NCBI RefSeq assembly: GCF_900177625.1 | Contig: NZ_FXAU01000002.1 | Location: 333,707 to 397,706, forward strand | Source of the DNA: Sphingobacterium psychroaquaticum | GTDB lineage: Bacteria; Bacteroidota; Bacteroidia; Sphingobacteriales; Sphingobacteriaceae | Direction of reading: 5' to 3' | Length of the DNA stretch: 64,000 nt | In this document: positions 8,207-17,247 of the stretch, in pieces | How the letters are laid out: each line of letters begins with the position of its first letter | Numbering within the stretch: the first letter of the stretch is position 1 | Notes under the pieces: generated by a model | Told to the model about the DNA's origin: nothing | Database searches by the model: none | What the model saw: only the letters and a program-made list of their open reading frames with translations | Translations under genes and position numbers: made by a program

Positions 8207-9145
8207 ATGAAGATTGGTTTAGACGTATTAGGTGGAGATTACGCACCTAATTCCACAATATTTGGAGCTATAGAAGCTCAAAAAACACTCAAAGACGATC
8301 AACGTCTAGTTCTTATTGGAGATCAGCAGGACACCGTAGAACGGTTGAAACAGGCTGGAGCAAACCCCGATAACTTTGACTATATCCATGCGCCTGATGC
8401 CATCAGCATGCATGAACACCCAACCAAAGCCATTACCCAAAAACCAAATTCTAGTATTGCAAAGGGATTTGAATTGTTAAAAAACGGTTCTTTAGATTCA
8501 TTTGCATCCGCCGGAAATACAGGCGCAATGCTGGTTGGAGCTGTATTTAGCGTCAAAGCAATATCAGGCGTCCTGCGCCCGGCTATAGCAACGAATGTCC
8601 CTAAATTAAAAAGCGGTTTCGGTATATTACTCGATGTGGGCGCCAATGCTGATTGTAAACCGGAAATGTTAAATCAGTTTGCCATTCTAGGCAGTCTGTA
8701 TGCGGAACACATCTACGGCGTAGCAACCCCAAAAGTTGGCCTCTTGAATATCGGCGAAGAGGAAGAAAAAGGAAACCTCCTAACCATTTCCACCTATCCC
8801 CTACTAAAAGAAAACAACAAGATAAATTTTATTGGGAATGCTGAAGGTAGAGATATGTTTACCGATTTCGCTGACGTGTATGTATGTGACGGTTTCACGG
8901 GGAATGTCGTATTAAAGCTGGCGGAGTCATTTTATGGCATTACCCTAAAAAAGGGAATGAAAGATGATTTCTTTGATCGCTTCAATTACGAACAGTACGG
9001 AGGCAGTCCGATTCTAGGTGTAAATGCACCAGTTATCGTCGGACACGGCATCTCGACCCCGGAGGCAATCAAAAATATGGTTTTACTTTCAAGAGATATG
9101 ATCGAATCCAAAATCATCGATAAGATCAAATCTGCTTTCAACTAA
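8207..9145 (+). CDS. plsX: phosphate acyltransferase PlsX
   Basis: This 312-residue cytosolic enzyme makes acyl-phosphate from acyl-ACP, the first step of the PlsX/PlsY route to phospholipid. The family start MKIGLDVLGGDYAPNSTI (normally M-x-D-x-x-G-G-D-x-A-P) is clear, as are S-A-G-N-T-G-A-M-L, L-L-D-V-G-A-N-A-D-C-K-P and V-C-D-G-F-T-G-N-V-V-L-K. Length is typical. It stands 6 bp ahead of fabH in the same transcription unit. Confidence 0.96.
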   Translation: MKIGLDVLGGDYAPNSTIFGAIEAQKTLKDDQRLVLIGDQQDTVERLKQAGANPDNFDYIHAPDAISMHEHPTKAITQKPNSSIAKGFELLKNGSLDSFASAGNTGAMLVGAVFSVKAISGVLRPAIATNVPKLKSGFGILLDVGANADCKPEMLNQFAILGSLYAEHIYGVATPKVGLLNIGEEEEKGNLLTISTYPLLKENNKINFIGNAEGRDMFTDFADVYVCDGFTGNVVLKLAESFYGITLKKGMKDDFFDRFNYEQYGGSPILGVNAPVIVGHGISTPEAIKNMVLLSRDMIESKIIDKIKSAFN

Positions 9146-9151
9146 TTTAAT

Positions 9152-10150
9152 ATGTCAAAAATTCACGCTGCTATTACTGCAGTAAACGGTTACGTTCCAG
9201 ACTACATCTTGACAAATCAAGAACTGGAAACAATGGTTGACACAAACGACGAGTGGATTGTTTCGCGCACCGGCATCAAGGAAAGAAGAATCCTTAAAGG
9301 TGAAGGTAAAGCAACATCTGATTTAGCCGTACCAGCAGTTTTAGGGCTTTTAGAAAAAAGAGGCATTTCAGCCGATGATATCGAACTGATTATTTTCTGT
9401 ACCAGTACTCCAGATATGCTGTTCCCAGCAACAGCAAATATCTTAGCGGATAAAGTAGGCGCAAAAAAAGCATGGGGATTCGATCTTCAAGCAGCATGTT
9501 CAGGTTTTCTATTCGGACTAACTACAGGAGCTCAATTCATTGAGTCCGGCAAGCACAAAAAGGTACTAGTCGTTGGTGCAGATAAAATGTCATCGGTAGT
9601 AAACTATGAAGATCGTAACACCTGTATCCTTTTTGGTGACGGTTGCGGTTGTGTACTTTTGGAACCGAATGAAGAAGGAAACGGCCTAATTGATGCCGTT
9701 CTAAAAACAGACGGTGCCGGCGCTCCGTATCTCAATATTAAAGGAGGAGGCTCGCTAAACCCGGCTACACATGGCACAGTAGATGCGGGCATGCATTACG
9801 CGTATCAAGAAGGTCGCACAGTATTTAAATTTGCAGTAACCAATATGGCTGATGTTGCCGCTGAAGTTATGGAAAGAAATAACTTACAAGCAGACGACGT
9901 CGCATGGCTAGTACCGCATCAAGCAAACAAGCGTATCATTGATGCTACGGCAGAAAGAGCGGGATTGCCCGATGAAAAAGTAATGGTTAACATCCAAAAA
10001 TACGGAAATACAACAAGTGCTACTATCCCAATGTGTTTATGGGAATGGGAAGATAAATTAAAAAAAGGTGATAATTTAATATTAGCCGCATTTGGTGGTG
10101 GCTTTACTTGGGGATCTATCTATCTCAAGTGGGGGTACACTAAAGCGTAA
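9152..10150 (+). CDS. fabH: beta-ketoacyl-ACP synthase III
   Basis: This 332-residue FabH condenses an acyl-CoA primer with malonyl-ACP to start fatty acid synthesis. The catalytic triad is visible: Cys116 in Q-A-A-C-S-G-F, His in V-P-H-Q-A-N-K-R-I, and Asn in Y-G-N-T-T-S-A-T-I-P. The C-terminal A-A-F-G-G-G-F-T-W-G glycine motif is also present. It is placed between plsX and accB-accC, giving a compact initiation module of fatty acid synthesis. Confidence 0.96.
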   Translation: MSKIHAAITAVNGYVPDYILTNQELETMVDTNDEWIVSRTGIKERRILKGEGKATSDLAVPAVLGLLEKRGISADDIELIIFCTSTPDMLFPATANILADKVGAKKAWGFDLQAACSGFLFGLTTGAQFIESGKHKKVLVVGADKMSSVVNYEDRNTCILFGDGCGCVLLEPNEEGNGLIDAVLKTDGAGAPYLNIKGGGSLNPATHGTVDAGMHYAYQEGRTVFKFAVTNMADVAAEVMERNNLQADDVAWLVPHQANKRIIDATAERAGLPDEKVMVNIQKYGNTTSATIPMCLWEWEDKLKKGDNLILAAFGGGFTWGSIYLKWGYTKA

Positions 10151-10206
10151 TATTTTACTATCTTTACCAAATTCGGAAAAACATTAAAATTAAATCGACT
10201 AGAAAT

Positions 10207-10689
10207 ATGAGTATGGATATTAAACAAATTCAAGACCTGATTAAATTTGTATCAAAATCAGGTGTGAATGAAGTCGCTATTGAAGAAAAAGACTTTAAGA
10301 TTACGATTAAAACAAATCAAGAGCCTACGTATGTAACAGCAGCAGTGCCTAGCCCAGTTGCTCTTCCAGCTGTAGCTCCTGCGACCGCGGCAATACCAGC
10401 GCCAGCTGCACCTGCAACACCAGCCCCTGCGGCAGAAAGTGATGCACATTTAATCACCATTAAATCACCAATGATTGGTACGTTTTACCGCGCATCAGGT
10501 CCGGAAAAACCTCTTTTTGTAAATGTTGGTGACGAAATCGCGCCTGGAAAAGTATTATGTATCGTTGAAGCAATGAAGCTTTTCAACGAAATTGAGTCTG
10601 AAGTTTCAGGAAAAATCGTGAAGATCTTAGTGAATGATGCACAACCTGTAGAATTCGATCAACCACTTTTCTTGGTTGACCCAAGTTAA
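10207..10689 (+). CDS. accB: biotin carboxyl carrier protein of acetyl-CoA carboxylase
   Basis: This 160-residue BCCP has three parts: an N-terminal region that docks on AccC (1-40), an Ala/Pro-rich flexible linker (about 44-76), and a biotinyl domain (about 80-160) with the biotinylated lysine in E-A-M-K-L (Lys124). The thumb segment typical of bacterial BCCP (G-T-F-Y-R-A-S-G-P-E-K-P) is present. It is followed by accC after 73 bp. Confidence 0.96.
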   Translation: MSMDIKQIQDLIKFVSKSGVNEVAIEEKDFKITIKTNQEPTYVTAAVPSPVALPAVAPATAAIPAPAAPATPAPAAESDAHLITIKSPMIGTFYRASGPEKPLFVNVGDEIAPGKVLCIVEAMKLFNEIESEVSGKIVKILVNDAQPVEFDQPLFLVDPS

Positions 10690-10762
10690 TTGAGTTTCTT
10701 ATATTTAAGGAACAACTCAATTTCAGCGAGTTTATCGCTAATGGTAACATCATTTTAAATTT

Positions 10763-12121
10763 ATGTTTAAAAAAATATTAATAGCAAATAGAGGAGAAAT
10801 TGCCCTACGTATCATTCGCACTTGTCGCGAAATGGGCATCAAAAGTGTCGCTGTATATTCTACAGCAGACAGAGACAGTCTACATGTTCGTTTTGCCGAC
10901 GAAGCCGTGTGTATCGGTCCTCCTCCCAGTAAAGATTCTTATTTAAACATTCCTCACATTATAGCAGCTGCTGAACTAACTAATGCAGATGCAATCCATC
11001 CGGGATATGGCTTCCTTGCCGAGAATGCTAAATTCTCCGCAATTTGTGCCGAATATGGAATTAAATTCATTGGAGCTACTGCCGACCAAATCGAAAAGAT
11101 GGGCGACAAATCCAGTGCAAAAGAAACAATGAAAAATGCCGGTGTACCTATTGTACCTGGATCAGACGGACTAGTACCTGATGTAAAAACAGGTATTAAA
11201 CTGGCGAACGAAATCGGATACCCTGTTATCATCAAAGCAACTGCCGGTGGCGGTGGACGTGGTATGCGTATCATCTGGAAAGATGAAGACTTTGAACCGT
11301 CATGGGATTCCGCACGCCAAGAATCAGCTGCTGCTTTCGGAAATGACGGTATCTACCTAGAGAAATTTGTAGAAGATCCGAGACATATTGAAATCCAAGT
11401 TGTCGGTGATCAATACGGCACGGTGTGTCACCTTTCGGAGCGCGACTGTTCTATCCAACGTAGACACCAGAAGCTTATGGAAGAGGCTCCTTCTCCATTC
11501 GTAACGCCAGAGTTGCGTGCGCAAATGGGTGAAGCCGCAATCAAAGGCGCGCAAGCCGTAAACTACGAAGGTGCCGGTACCGTTGAGTTTTTAGTGGATA
11601 AACACCGGAATTTCTACTTTATGGAGATGAATACACGTATCCAGGTAGAGCATCCCGTAACGGAAGAAATCATCAACTTTGACCTTATTAAGGAACAAAT
11701 CAAAGTAGCTGCTGGTATTCCAATATCTGGAAAAAACTACGAGCCTACGATGCATGCTATTGAATGCCGTATAAATGCGGAAGACCCATTCAATAACTTC
11801 CGTCCTTCACCAGGTAAAATCACAAACTTTCATTCGCCAGGAGGTCATGGTGTTCGCGTAGATACACATGTTTACGCAGGATATTCTATTCCGCCAAACT
11901 ACGATTCCATGATTGCTAAAGTTATCTGTACCGCACAAACACGGGAAGAAGCTATTGCTACAATGGAAAGAGCGTTGAGCGAATTTGTGATCGAAGGTGT
12001 TAAAACTACGATTCCTTTACACTTGCGTATTATGAAGGATCCAAACTTCAGAGCAGGTAATTTTACAACGAAGTTTATGGAGACTTTCGATCTATCGGAA
12101 TATCCTGAAGACGAAGTTTAA
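10763..12121 (+). CDS. accC: biotin carboxylase subunit of acetyl-CoA carboxylase
   Basis: This 452-residue ATP-grasp enzyme carboxylates the biotin on AccB. It begins [19 protein letters not shown], the family signature. It carries the glycine-rich ATP loop [12 protein letters not shown] and the catalytic segment [14 protein letters not shown]. The E-C-R-I-N-A-E-D motif of the C-terminal domain is also visible. A strong terminator follows, so yceD-to-accC is the end of one cluster. The carboxyltransferase genes accA and accD are not in the window. Confidence 0.97.
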   Translation: MFKKILIANRGEIALRIIRTCREMGIKSVAVYSTADRDSLHVRFADEAVCIGPPPSKDSYLNIPHIIAAAELTNADAIHPGYGFLAENAKFSAICAEYGIKFIGATADQIEKMGDKSSAKETMKNAGVPIVPGSDGLVPDVKTGIKLANEIGYPVIIKATAGGGGRGMRIIWKDEDFEPSWDSARQESAAAFGNDGIYLEKFVEDPRHIEIQVVGDQYGTVCHLSERDCSIQRRHQKLMEEAPSPFVTPELRAQMGEAAIKGAQAVNYEGAGTVEFLVDKHRNFYFMEMNTRIQVEHPVTEEIINFDLIKEQIKVAAGIPISGKNYEPTMHAIECRINAEDPFNNFRPSPGKITNFHSPGGHGVRVDTHVYAGYSIPPNYDSMIAKVICTAQTREEAIATMERALSEFVIEGVKTTIPLHLRIMKDPNFRAGNFTTKFMETFDLSEYPEDEV

Positions 12122-12147
12122 TAAAATTTCTTTTACAAAGACAGAAC

Positions 12148-12179
12148 ATACCATTCTTACGAATAAGAATGGTATTTTT
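12148..12179 (+). terminator. rho-independent terminator after accC
   Basis: A 12-bp perfect stem (ATACCATTCTTA with TAAGAATGGTAT) closes a CGAA tetraloop and is followed by TTTT. A second, outer pair of arms (GACAGAA at about 12140 and TTCTGTC at about 12181) flanks it. Confidence 0.88.
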
Positions 12180-12206
12180 GTTTCTGTCCGGAATTAAAAT
12201 TTTACA

Positions 12207-13076
12207 ATGTCAAAATCTAACGAACTAATTAAAGCTATAAAAGATAAAGGAAAGAGCATAGAGGCAGAAATGTCTTTCTTTGACCACCTCGAAGTATTGC
12301 GGTGGCACATTATCCGGTCAGTAATAGCCATTGCAGTTTTCGCTATACTGTCCTTCACTTTCTATGATTTTGTATTCAACCAAATCATCATGGGCCCTAA
12401 GAACCTTGATTTTTGGACTTACAGAATGATGTGTAAGGTGGGCGATCTGCTGAGCCTAGAAGGCTTCTGTGTAGAACGTATTCCGTTCAACATTATCAAT
12501 ACCGAGCTTGCGGGTCAGTTTATGTTACAAATAAACTCTTGTTTGCTCATGGCGCTTGCACTTGGTTTTCCGTACCTCCTATTCGAAGTATGGCTCTTCG
12601 TTAAACCGGCACTAACTGACATCGAAAGACGATCAGCACGTGGATTTGTACTGTACGCGTCTATTCTGTTTATACTAGGCGCACTCTTCGGGTACTATAT
12701 CGTGGTTCCTTTATCGGTAAACTTCTTGGCAAACGTTTCCCTTAGCTCGGAAATAACCAACCAAATTACTATAGATTCCTACCTTTCTACTATAGCCACA
12801 TTAACCCTGGGCTGTGGTGTGGTGTTTCTGTTACCAATCTTGGTTTTCATTCTATCGAAAATCGGATTGATGACTCCGGAATTTATGCGTGCCAGTAGAC
12901 GTTACGCGGCGGTAATCATTTTGATTATTGCAGCCATCATAACACCAACGGCAGATGTCATCACCTTATTAACGGTGAGTGCGCCGATGTTCCTTCTATA
13001 CGAGCTGAGTATTATGGTCTCCGCCAATGTAAAGAAGAAGAGAGAACAGGCAGAACGAGAATTTTATAACAAGTAA
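12207..13076 (+). CDS. tatC: Sec-independent translocase subunit TatC
   Basis: This 289-residue integral membrane protein is the twin-arginine signal receptor. Six membrane helices can be followed. The family N-terminal signature E-M-S-F-F-D-H-L-E-V-L-R-W is clear, including the Glu/Leu/Arg used for signal peptide binding. T-P-T-A-D-V-I-T-L-L near the end matches the last helix. There is an extended loop near residues 60-95 (K-N-L-D-F-W-T-Y) as in other Bacteroidota. No tatA/B lies beside it. A Tat-type substrate is encoded at 22617. Confidence 0.95.
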   Translation: MSKSNELIKAIKDKGKSIEAEMSFFDHLEVLRWHIIRSVIAIAVFAILSFTFYDFVFNQIIMGPKNLDFWTYRMMCKVGDLLSLEGFCVERIPFNIINTELAGQFMLQINSCLLMALALGFPYLLFEVWLFVKPALTDIERRSARGFVLYASILFILGALFGYYIVVPLSVNFLANVSLSSEITNQITIDSYLSTIATLTLGCGVVFLLPILVFILSKIGLMTPEFMRASRRYAAVIILIIAAIITPTADVITLLTVSAPMFLLYELSIMVSANVKKKREQAEREFYNK

Positions 13077-13088
13077 TACAATAATATC

Positions 13089-13526
13089 ATGTCAAAGAAA
13101 ATTGCAGTAGGAAGTGATCACGCCGGATTTGAATACAAATCAGTAATCGTTGATTTTTTGAAATCCGAAGGTTACGAAGTAGAAGATTTTGGCCCAGAAA
13201 CTGCTGATTCTGTAGATTACCCTGACTTTGCACACCCGGTTGCGTCTAGTGTTGAAAGTAAAAAGAATGAATTAGGGATCTTAATCTGCGGTAGTGCAAA
13301 TGGTGTTGCCATCACAGCAAATAAACACCAAGGTATACGTGCAGCCATCGCATGGCAGAATGAAATTGCAGCCCTAGCGCGTCAGCACAACGATGCCAAT
13401 GTCATTTGTATTCCAGCACGTTTTATCGATATCGATCTAGCGAAAAAAATCGTAAGCACTTTCCTTACCACAGATTTCGAAGGTGGAAGACACGCCAATA
13501 GAGTAAATAAAATAGCCTGTAATTAA
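13089..13526 (+). CDS. rpiB: ribose 5-phosphate isomerase B
   Basis: This 145-residue RpiB/LacAB family enzyme interconverts ribulose 5-phosphate and ribose 5-phosphate in the pentose phosphate pathway. It contains G-S-D-H-A-G-F-E-Y-K at the N-terminus, with the active-site Asp/His, and L-I-C-G-S-A-N-G-V-A-I-T-A-N-K with the catalytic Cys. The H-N-D-A-N-V-I-C-I-P-A-R-F motif follows. It is 12 bp after tatC and 11 bp before the peptidase gene, so the three are likely co-transcribed. Confidence 0.95.
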   Translation: MSKKIAVGSDHAGFEYKSVIVDFLKSEGYEVEDFGPETADSVDYPDFAHPVASSVESKKNELGILICGSANGVAITANKHQGIRAAIAWQNEIAALARQHNDANVICIPARFIDIDLAKKIVSTFLTTDFEGGRHANRVNKIACN

Positions 13527-13537
13527 AAGATAACAGT

Positions 13538-15100
13538 ATGACAAAGAACTGGTTTCGCCTGGCATTATTGCTACCCGCCCTATCAAGCTGCGCCGTAGCA
13601 CAACATTCACCTCAAGTAAAATTTGCAGAGATGTTGACCGAAGAATCGGCTCGCAAACACTTAACGACATTAGCGTCTCCAGCGTTTGAAGGCCGTGGAA
13701 CCGGACAGCCAGGAGGAGCGAAAGCAGCAGACTATATTGCCGATGCTTTTAAAAGCTACAAGCTTAGTCCGCCGGTCAACGGCAGCTACTTTCAACCCGT
13801 TCATCTTGTCCGAGTAAATTACAAAGTTGATGATTTCTCTCTAAATGGGCAGAAATATACGAACGGTAAGGATTTCTTTATTCAAGGAGATAATAAAAAA
13901 ACTTCTTTTGATGCTGACGAAGTTGTATTCATTGGTTACGGAATTCAAGATCCGAAACATAATGACCTCAGCCAGGTTGATATCAAGGGAAAGGTTGTAT
14001 TATTGATTAATGAAAGTGAACCAAAAGACGCGCAGGGGAACTCGATAATTACGGGAACCAAGAAAGAATCAGACTGGTCCACTAGTCGCTTCAAGCGCCT
14101 CCAAGCTTTAGTCAAACTTCAACCCAAGCTTATCTTAGCCACAGGCGAGAACGCTCAGGAACTGATTGCACGCTTTGGAGCACGAATGAGTGGCGGTCGC
14201 TTTACTTTAGATAATGGTAATACTGCTACTCCAGGAACGGAACAGCCACCTGTTGTGCATATTAAACCCGAGATAGCGGATCTTCTCCTTCAAACAAAAG
14301 GTACTACGATCGCGCAGCAAAAACAAAAGCCTACCACGTTTTCTTTCGCGGGAAAACTTCGTGCGGACATGGGATTGATAAATGAGAAATACTTTGACCC
14401 CAATGTTTTAGGCCTACTGGAAGGTTCTGATCTAAAAGATGAAATCGTTGTCGTTTCTGGTCACTATGACCATGACGGGATTATGCCTGATGGCACTATA
14501 TTTCCTGGTGCAGACGATAATGGATCCGGAACAACTGGTGTCCTCGAATTGGCTCGCGTATTTGCAGAAGCAAAAAAAGAAGGATATACACCGCGTCGAA
14601 GCTTACTCTTCATCGGTTTGGCGGCCGAAGAGAAAGGACTTCTCGGTTCAAGCTTCTATACGGCAAACCCTATCTTTCCTTTAGCAAATACAGTAGCGTG
14701 TCTGAACCTAGATATGATCGGCCGAATTGATGATAAACATTTGAATGGAAATCACAACTACATTCATGCTATTGGAACCGATAAATTGAGCTCAGAATTG
14801 AAACAAATCACTGAAAAAGCAAATAAGGATTTTGTAGGCATGGAAATCGATTATATGTATGATGACCCTAAAGACCCGATGAAGCTTTACTATCGTTCGG
14901 ATCATTATAATTTTGCGCAAAAGGGAATTCCATCCGCCTTTTTCTTCTCTGGCCTTCACCCTCACTATCATACACCGGAGGATACCGTCGATAAGATCGA
15001 TTTTCCTATGATGGTAAAGAGAGAAAAGCTCGTTTTTCATATTCTATGGGAAATTGCAAATAGAGCGGAACGACTTAAAGTCGACAGTAACAAACAGTAA
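13538..15100 (+). CDS. M28 family aminopeptidase, exported
   Basis: This 520-residue zinc peptidase has an N-terminal lipoprotein-like signal (L-L-P-A-L-S-S-C, Cys18). A PA domain insert spans about 130-300. The catalytic domain carries the metal ligands of family M28: V-S-G-H-Y-D-H-D-G (His), G-A-D-D-N-G-S-G (bridging Asp), A-A-E-E-K-G-L-L-G-S (Glu pair), N-L-D-M-I-G-R (Asp) and H-P-H-Y-H-T-P-E-D-T (His). It would trim peptides at the cell envelope. A strong terminator follows. Confidence 0.92.
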   Translation: MTKNWFRLALLLPALSSCAVAQHSPQVKFAEMLTEESARKHLTTLASPAFEGRGTGQPGGAKAADYIADAFKSYKLSPPVNGSYFQPVHLVRVNYKVDDFSLNGQKYTNGKDFFIQGDNKKTSFDADEVVFIGYGIQDPKHNDLSQVDIKGKVVLLINESEPKDAQGNSIITGTKKESDWSTSRFKRLQALVKLQPKLILATGENAQELIARFGARMSGGRFTLDNGNTATPGTEQPPVVHIKPEIADLLLQTKGTTIAQQKQKPTTFSFAGKLRADMGLINEKYFDPNVLGLLEGSDLKDEIVVVSGHYDHDGIMPDGTIFPGADDNGSGTTGVLELARVFAEAKKEGYTPRRSLLFIGLAAEEKGLLGSSFYTANPIFPLANTVACLNLDMIGRIDDKHLNGNHNYIHAIGTDKLSSELKQITEKANKDFVGMEIDYMYDDPKDPMKLYYRSDHYNFAQKGIPSAFFFSGLHPHYHTPEDTVDKIDFPMMVKREKLVFHILWEIANRAERLKVDSNKQ

Positions 15101-15112
15101 TTTCAACCCCAT

Positions 15113-15151
15113 AAAAAAGCCTCTCTGTATCTACAGAGAGGCTTTTTTATT
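15113..15151 (+). terminator. rho-independent terminator after the M28 peptidase gene
   Basis: A near-continuous inverted repeat (AAAAAAGCCTCTCTGTA with TACAGAGAGGCTTTTTT, 15113-15129 and 15132-15148) forms a GC-rich core with an A-tract and T-tract, so it could act in both directions. Confidence 0.92.
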
Positions 15152-15179
15152 ATCGTGTTATTTTTTATCCCCTTTTTTC

Positions 15180-15209
15180 TTGTTTATTCATAATTGTTTT
15201 TTACTTTTA
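15180..15209 (+). promoter_or_regulatory. promoter of the YtrA-type operon
   Basis: TTG at 15180-15182, exactly 19 nt, then TACTTTTA at 15202-15209, which matches the -33 TTG / -7 TAnnTTTG consensus with one change in the last base. The start site would fall inside the palindrome that follows. Confidence 0.65.
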
Positions 15210-15210
15210 C

Positions 15211-15234
15211 AGTGTATTAGTTAACTAATACACT
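15211..15234 (+). promoter_or_regulatory. perfect 24-bp palindromic operator, likely for the GntR-type regulator
   Basis: AGTGTATTAGTT is followed immediately by its exact reverse complement. The GTGTA...TACAC outer ends fit the GT...AC pattern of GntR-family operators. It lies directly downstream of the -7 element and 12 nt before the first gene, so binding would block initiation. The YtrA-like regulator encoded at 16888 in the same operon is the natural candidate. Confidence 0.75.
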
Positions 15235-15246
15235 AAACTAACGATT

Positions 15247-16092
15247 ATGCTTAAAATAAAAAATCTATCATTTCATTACAAAAAGGGGTATCCTATTTTA
15301 AATGATATCAGCATTAACCTAGCTCCCGGCCACGTGTACGGCCTTCTGGGACTTAATGGATGTGGAAAGACGACCTTATTGAAGTTAATTTCCTCTTCTT
15401 TATTTCCGAAAAAAGGAGTCATATCAAAGAATATGTACATTGCGAGTGAGAGAAAGCTAGGTTATTTATCAGACTTATACCTCGTTACAGACGAGGTAGA
15501 CCTGCCTGATTGGAAAATCTCAGATATCCTAGATATCTATAGCCCATTATATCCAAAATTTGATCGTGCATATTTTGAAAATATCATGAACAAATTTTTG
15601 GTTGATAGTAAAAACCACATCAAAAACTTATCCTATGGACAACGGAAAAAGGTGAACATAGCTTTTGCGCTCGCCAGCAATGTTTCCCTCCTTTTAATGG
15701 ATGAACCGACAAACGGCCTGGATATTCCCGCTAAAACACAATTTAGAAAGCTGATTTCAAAACATATATCTGATGAACGGATTATTATTATATCTACACA
15801 TCAGACCCGTGATATACAACACCTGATTGATCACCTACTTGTTCTGAAAGAGGATAAAATTGCTATAGATTCCTCTCTTTATGAGCTCAATAAAAAGTTC
15901 GCGATCAGGTCCGGAAAAACGACGGATACTCTTTACAGCGAAAACACATTTAATGGCACACTTAGTCTGGTATACAATACAACACATGAAGACTCCTCTT
16001 TTGATATAGAATTCTTTTTCAATGCCCTTCATGAAAATCCGACGATACTCCATTCTTTAAATACCACAAAATTCGAACATCATGCTCAATAG
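15247..16092 (+). CDS. ABC transporter ATP-binding protein (YtrB-like)
   Basis: This 281-residue ATPase has Walker A G-L-N-G-C-G-K-T-T-L, signature L-S-Y-G-Q-R-K-K-V and Walker B L-L-L-M-D-E-P-T-N-G-L-D, plus the switch His in I-S-T-H-Q-T-R-D. The signature carries Y in place of the usual first G (L-S-Y-G-Q), as is common in this subfamily. It is the first gene of a palindrome-controlled operon that also encodes a membrane partner, a GntR regulator and an exported protein. Such YtrA-linked systems respond to cell-wall stress in Firmicutes; the trigger here is unknown. Confidence 0.9.
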   Translation: MLKIKNLSFHYKKGYPILNDISINLAPGHVYGLLGLNGCGKTTLLKLISSSLFPKKGVISKNMYIASERKLGYLSDLYLVTDEVDLPDWKISDILDIYSPLYPKFDRAYFENIMNKFLVDSKNHIKNLSYGQRKKVNIAFALASNVSLLLMDEPTNGLDIPAKTQFRKLISKHISDERIIIISTHQTRDIQHLIDHLLVLKEDKIAIDSSLYELNKKFAIRSGKTTDTLYSENTFNGTLSLVYNTTHEDSSFDIEFFFNALHENPTILHSLNTTKFEHHAQ

Positions 16093-16885
16093 TATCCAAC
16101 AAAAAAATCTGATTGCAAGTATCAAAGAGTTTTGGTCCTTCAACAGGAAAACTATACTTTATCTTCCATTAACACTGATAGTCCTATATGGAGCCTACTT
16201 ATTGAGCCCAACCAAATTTATCTATCAAATCATCGAGACGCCCAGTTTGGGAAATGACGAACAGTTCTTAGTAAGAGAGATGACATCAGGATTAGGTCAC
16301 ATGAGAGGGATCATCCTACTGCTTCCCTTTATCTTCCTCTTTGTTTGTACAAGTCGCTATCTTTTCCGTGTAAAGAAGCATAGTCGTTATACAACTATGC
16401 CTATTTCAGATCTACACCGGATCATCACGTTATGGTTTTTCACCTTCGTTATAATGACGATCGGCAATCTTACCTTTTACGTCCTAGATCTGTCCACTGT
16501 TTCTATATTTAAATTACTGTTTATGGAAAAAACGACACTCGCCAACATAGAAGTTGGGATCCTTTATCCGACTTACAGTCAGGCGTCCTATTTCAAAACT
16601 TTAGATCCAATATATTACGCCTTTCCATTGATCTTTTTTCAGGTAATTCCATTGTATCAAATCGCTCATTTCTTGTTCAAGAAAAACAGCCTGTTTTATT
16701 CCATTCTACTGTATACGCTCGTTATGGCTATCACATTCTTTCTCTATCTCAAATGGATGCTACACCAAGGTAACATCACGACTATACGTCCCGAAAATAT
16801 ATTGATCGGACTCCTTCCTGTCTTCATCGTTATTGGGCTCTATTTAGTTACTTTTAGATATCTGCTAAAGGAAAGGGAGGTTTAA
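16082..16885 (+). CDS. ABC transporter membrane subunit, unknown substrate
   Basis: This 267-residue protein has about six predicted membrane helices (near residues 22-40, 75-97, 112-135, 170-195, 205-225 and 235-258). It overlaps the ATPase gene by 11 bp, which points to translational coupling and a shared complex. The sequence does not match a well-known permease family by eye. The role as permease is inferred from position and topology. Confidence 0.75.
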   Translation: MLNSIQQKNLIASIKEFWSFNRKTILYLPLTLIVLYGAYLLSPTKFIYQIIETPSLGNDEQFLVREMTSGLGHMRGIILLLPFIFLFVCTSRYLFRVKKHSRYTTMPISDLHRIITLWFFTFVIMTIGNLTFYVLDLSTVSIFKLLFMEKTTLANIEVGILYPTYSQASYFKTLDPIYYAFPLIFFQVIPLYQIAHFLFKKNSLFYSILLYTLVMAITFFLYLKWMLHQGNITTIRPENILIGLLPVFIVIGLYLVTFRYLLKEREV

Positions 16886-16887
16886 TT

Positions 16888-17247
16888 ATGTTGTTTACAT
16901 CAGACAAGGCTATCTATCTTCAAATAAAGGAACTGGTCATGGAAAAAATCCTATTGGAAGAATGGCTTCCAGACACTAAACTACCATCAGTTCGTGATTT
17001 TGGTGCAGAGATCGAAGTAAATCCCAACACCGTTATGCGTGCTTATGATATCTTGCAACAAGATCAAATCATCTATAACAAACGTGGAGTTGGCTTTTTT
17101 GTCAGTCCCGAAGCGAGAGCGCTCGCACAGCAGGAGAAGAAAAAAGAATTTATCGAAACAGAGCTTCCTACATTCTTTAAAACCATGCACCTCCTGAAAA
17201 TGGAAATCAATGAAATTATAAATCTATATAATGATTACAAATCATGA
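16888..17247 (+). CDS. GntR family transcriptional regulator, YtrA subfamily
   Basis: This 119-residue regulator has an N-terminal winged helix of the GntR type: I-Y-L-Q-I-K-E-L-V, then L-P-D-T-K-L-P-S-V-R-D-F, E-V-N-P-N-T-V-M-R-A-Y and G-V-G-F-F-V. The short C-terminal tail (about 45 residues, two helices) defines the YtrA subfamily, which has no large effector domain. It is encoded inside the operon it probably represses, with a palindromic operator at 15211-15234. Confidence 0.92.
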   Translation: MLFTSDKAIYLQIKELVMEKILLEEWLPDTKLPSVRDFGAEIEVNPNTVMRAYDILQQDQIIYNKRGVGFFVSPEARALAQQEKKKEFIETELPTFFKTMHLLKMEINEIINLYNDYKS

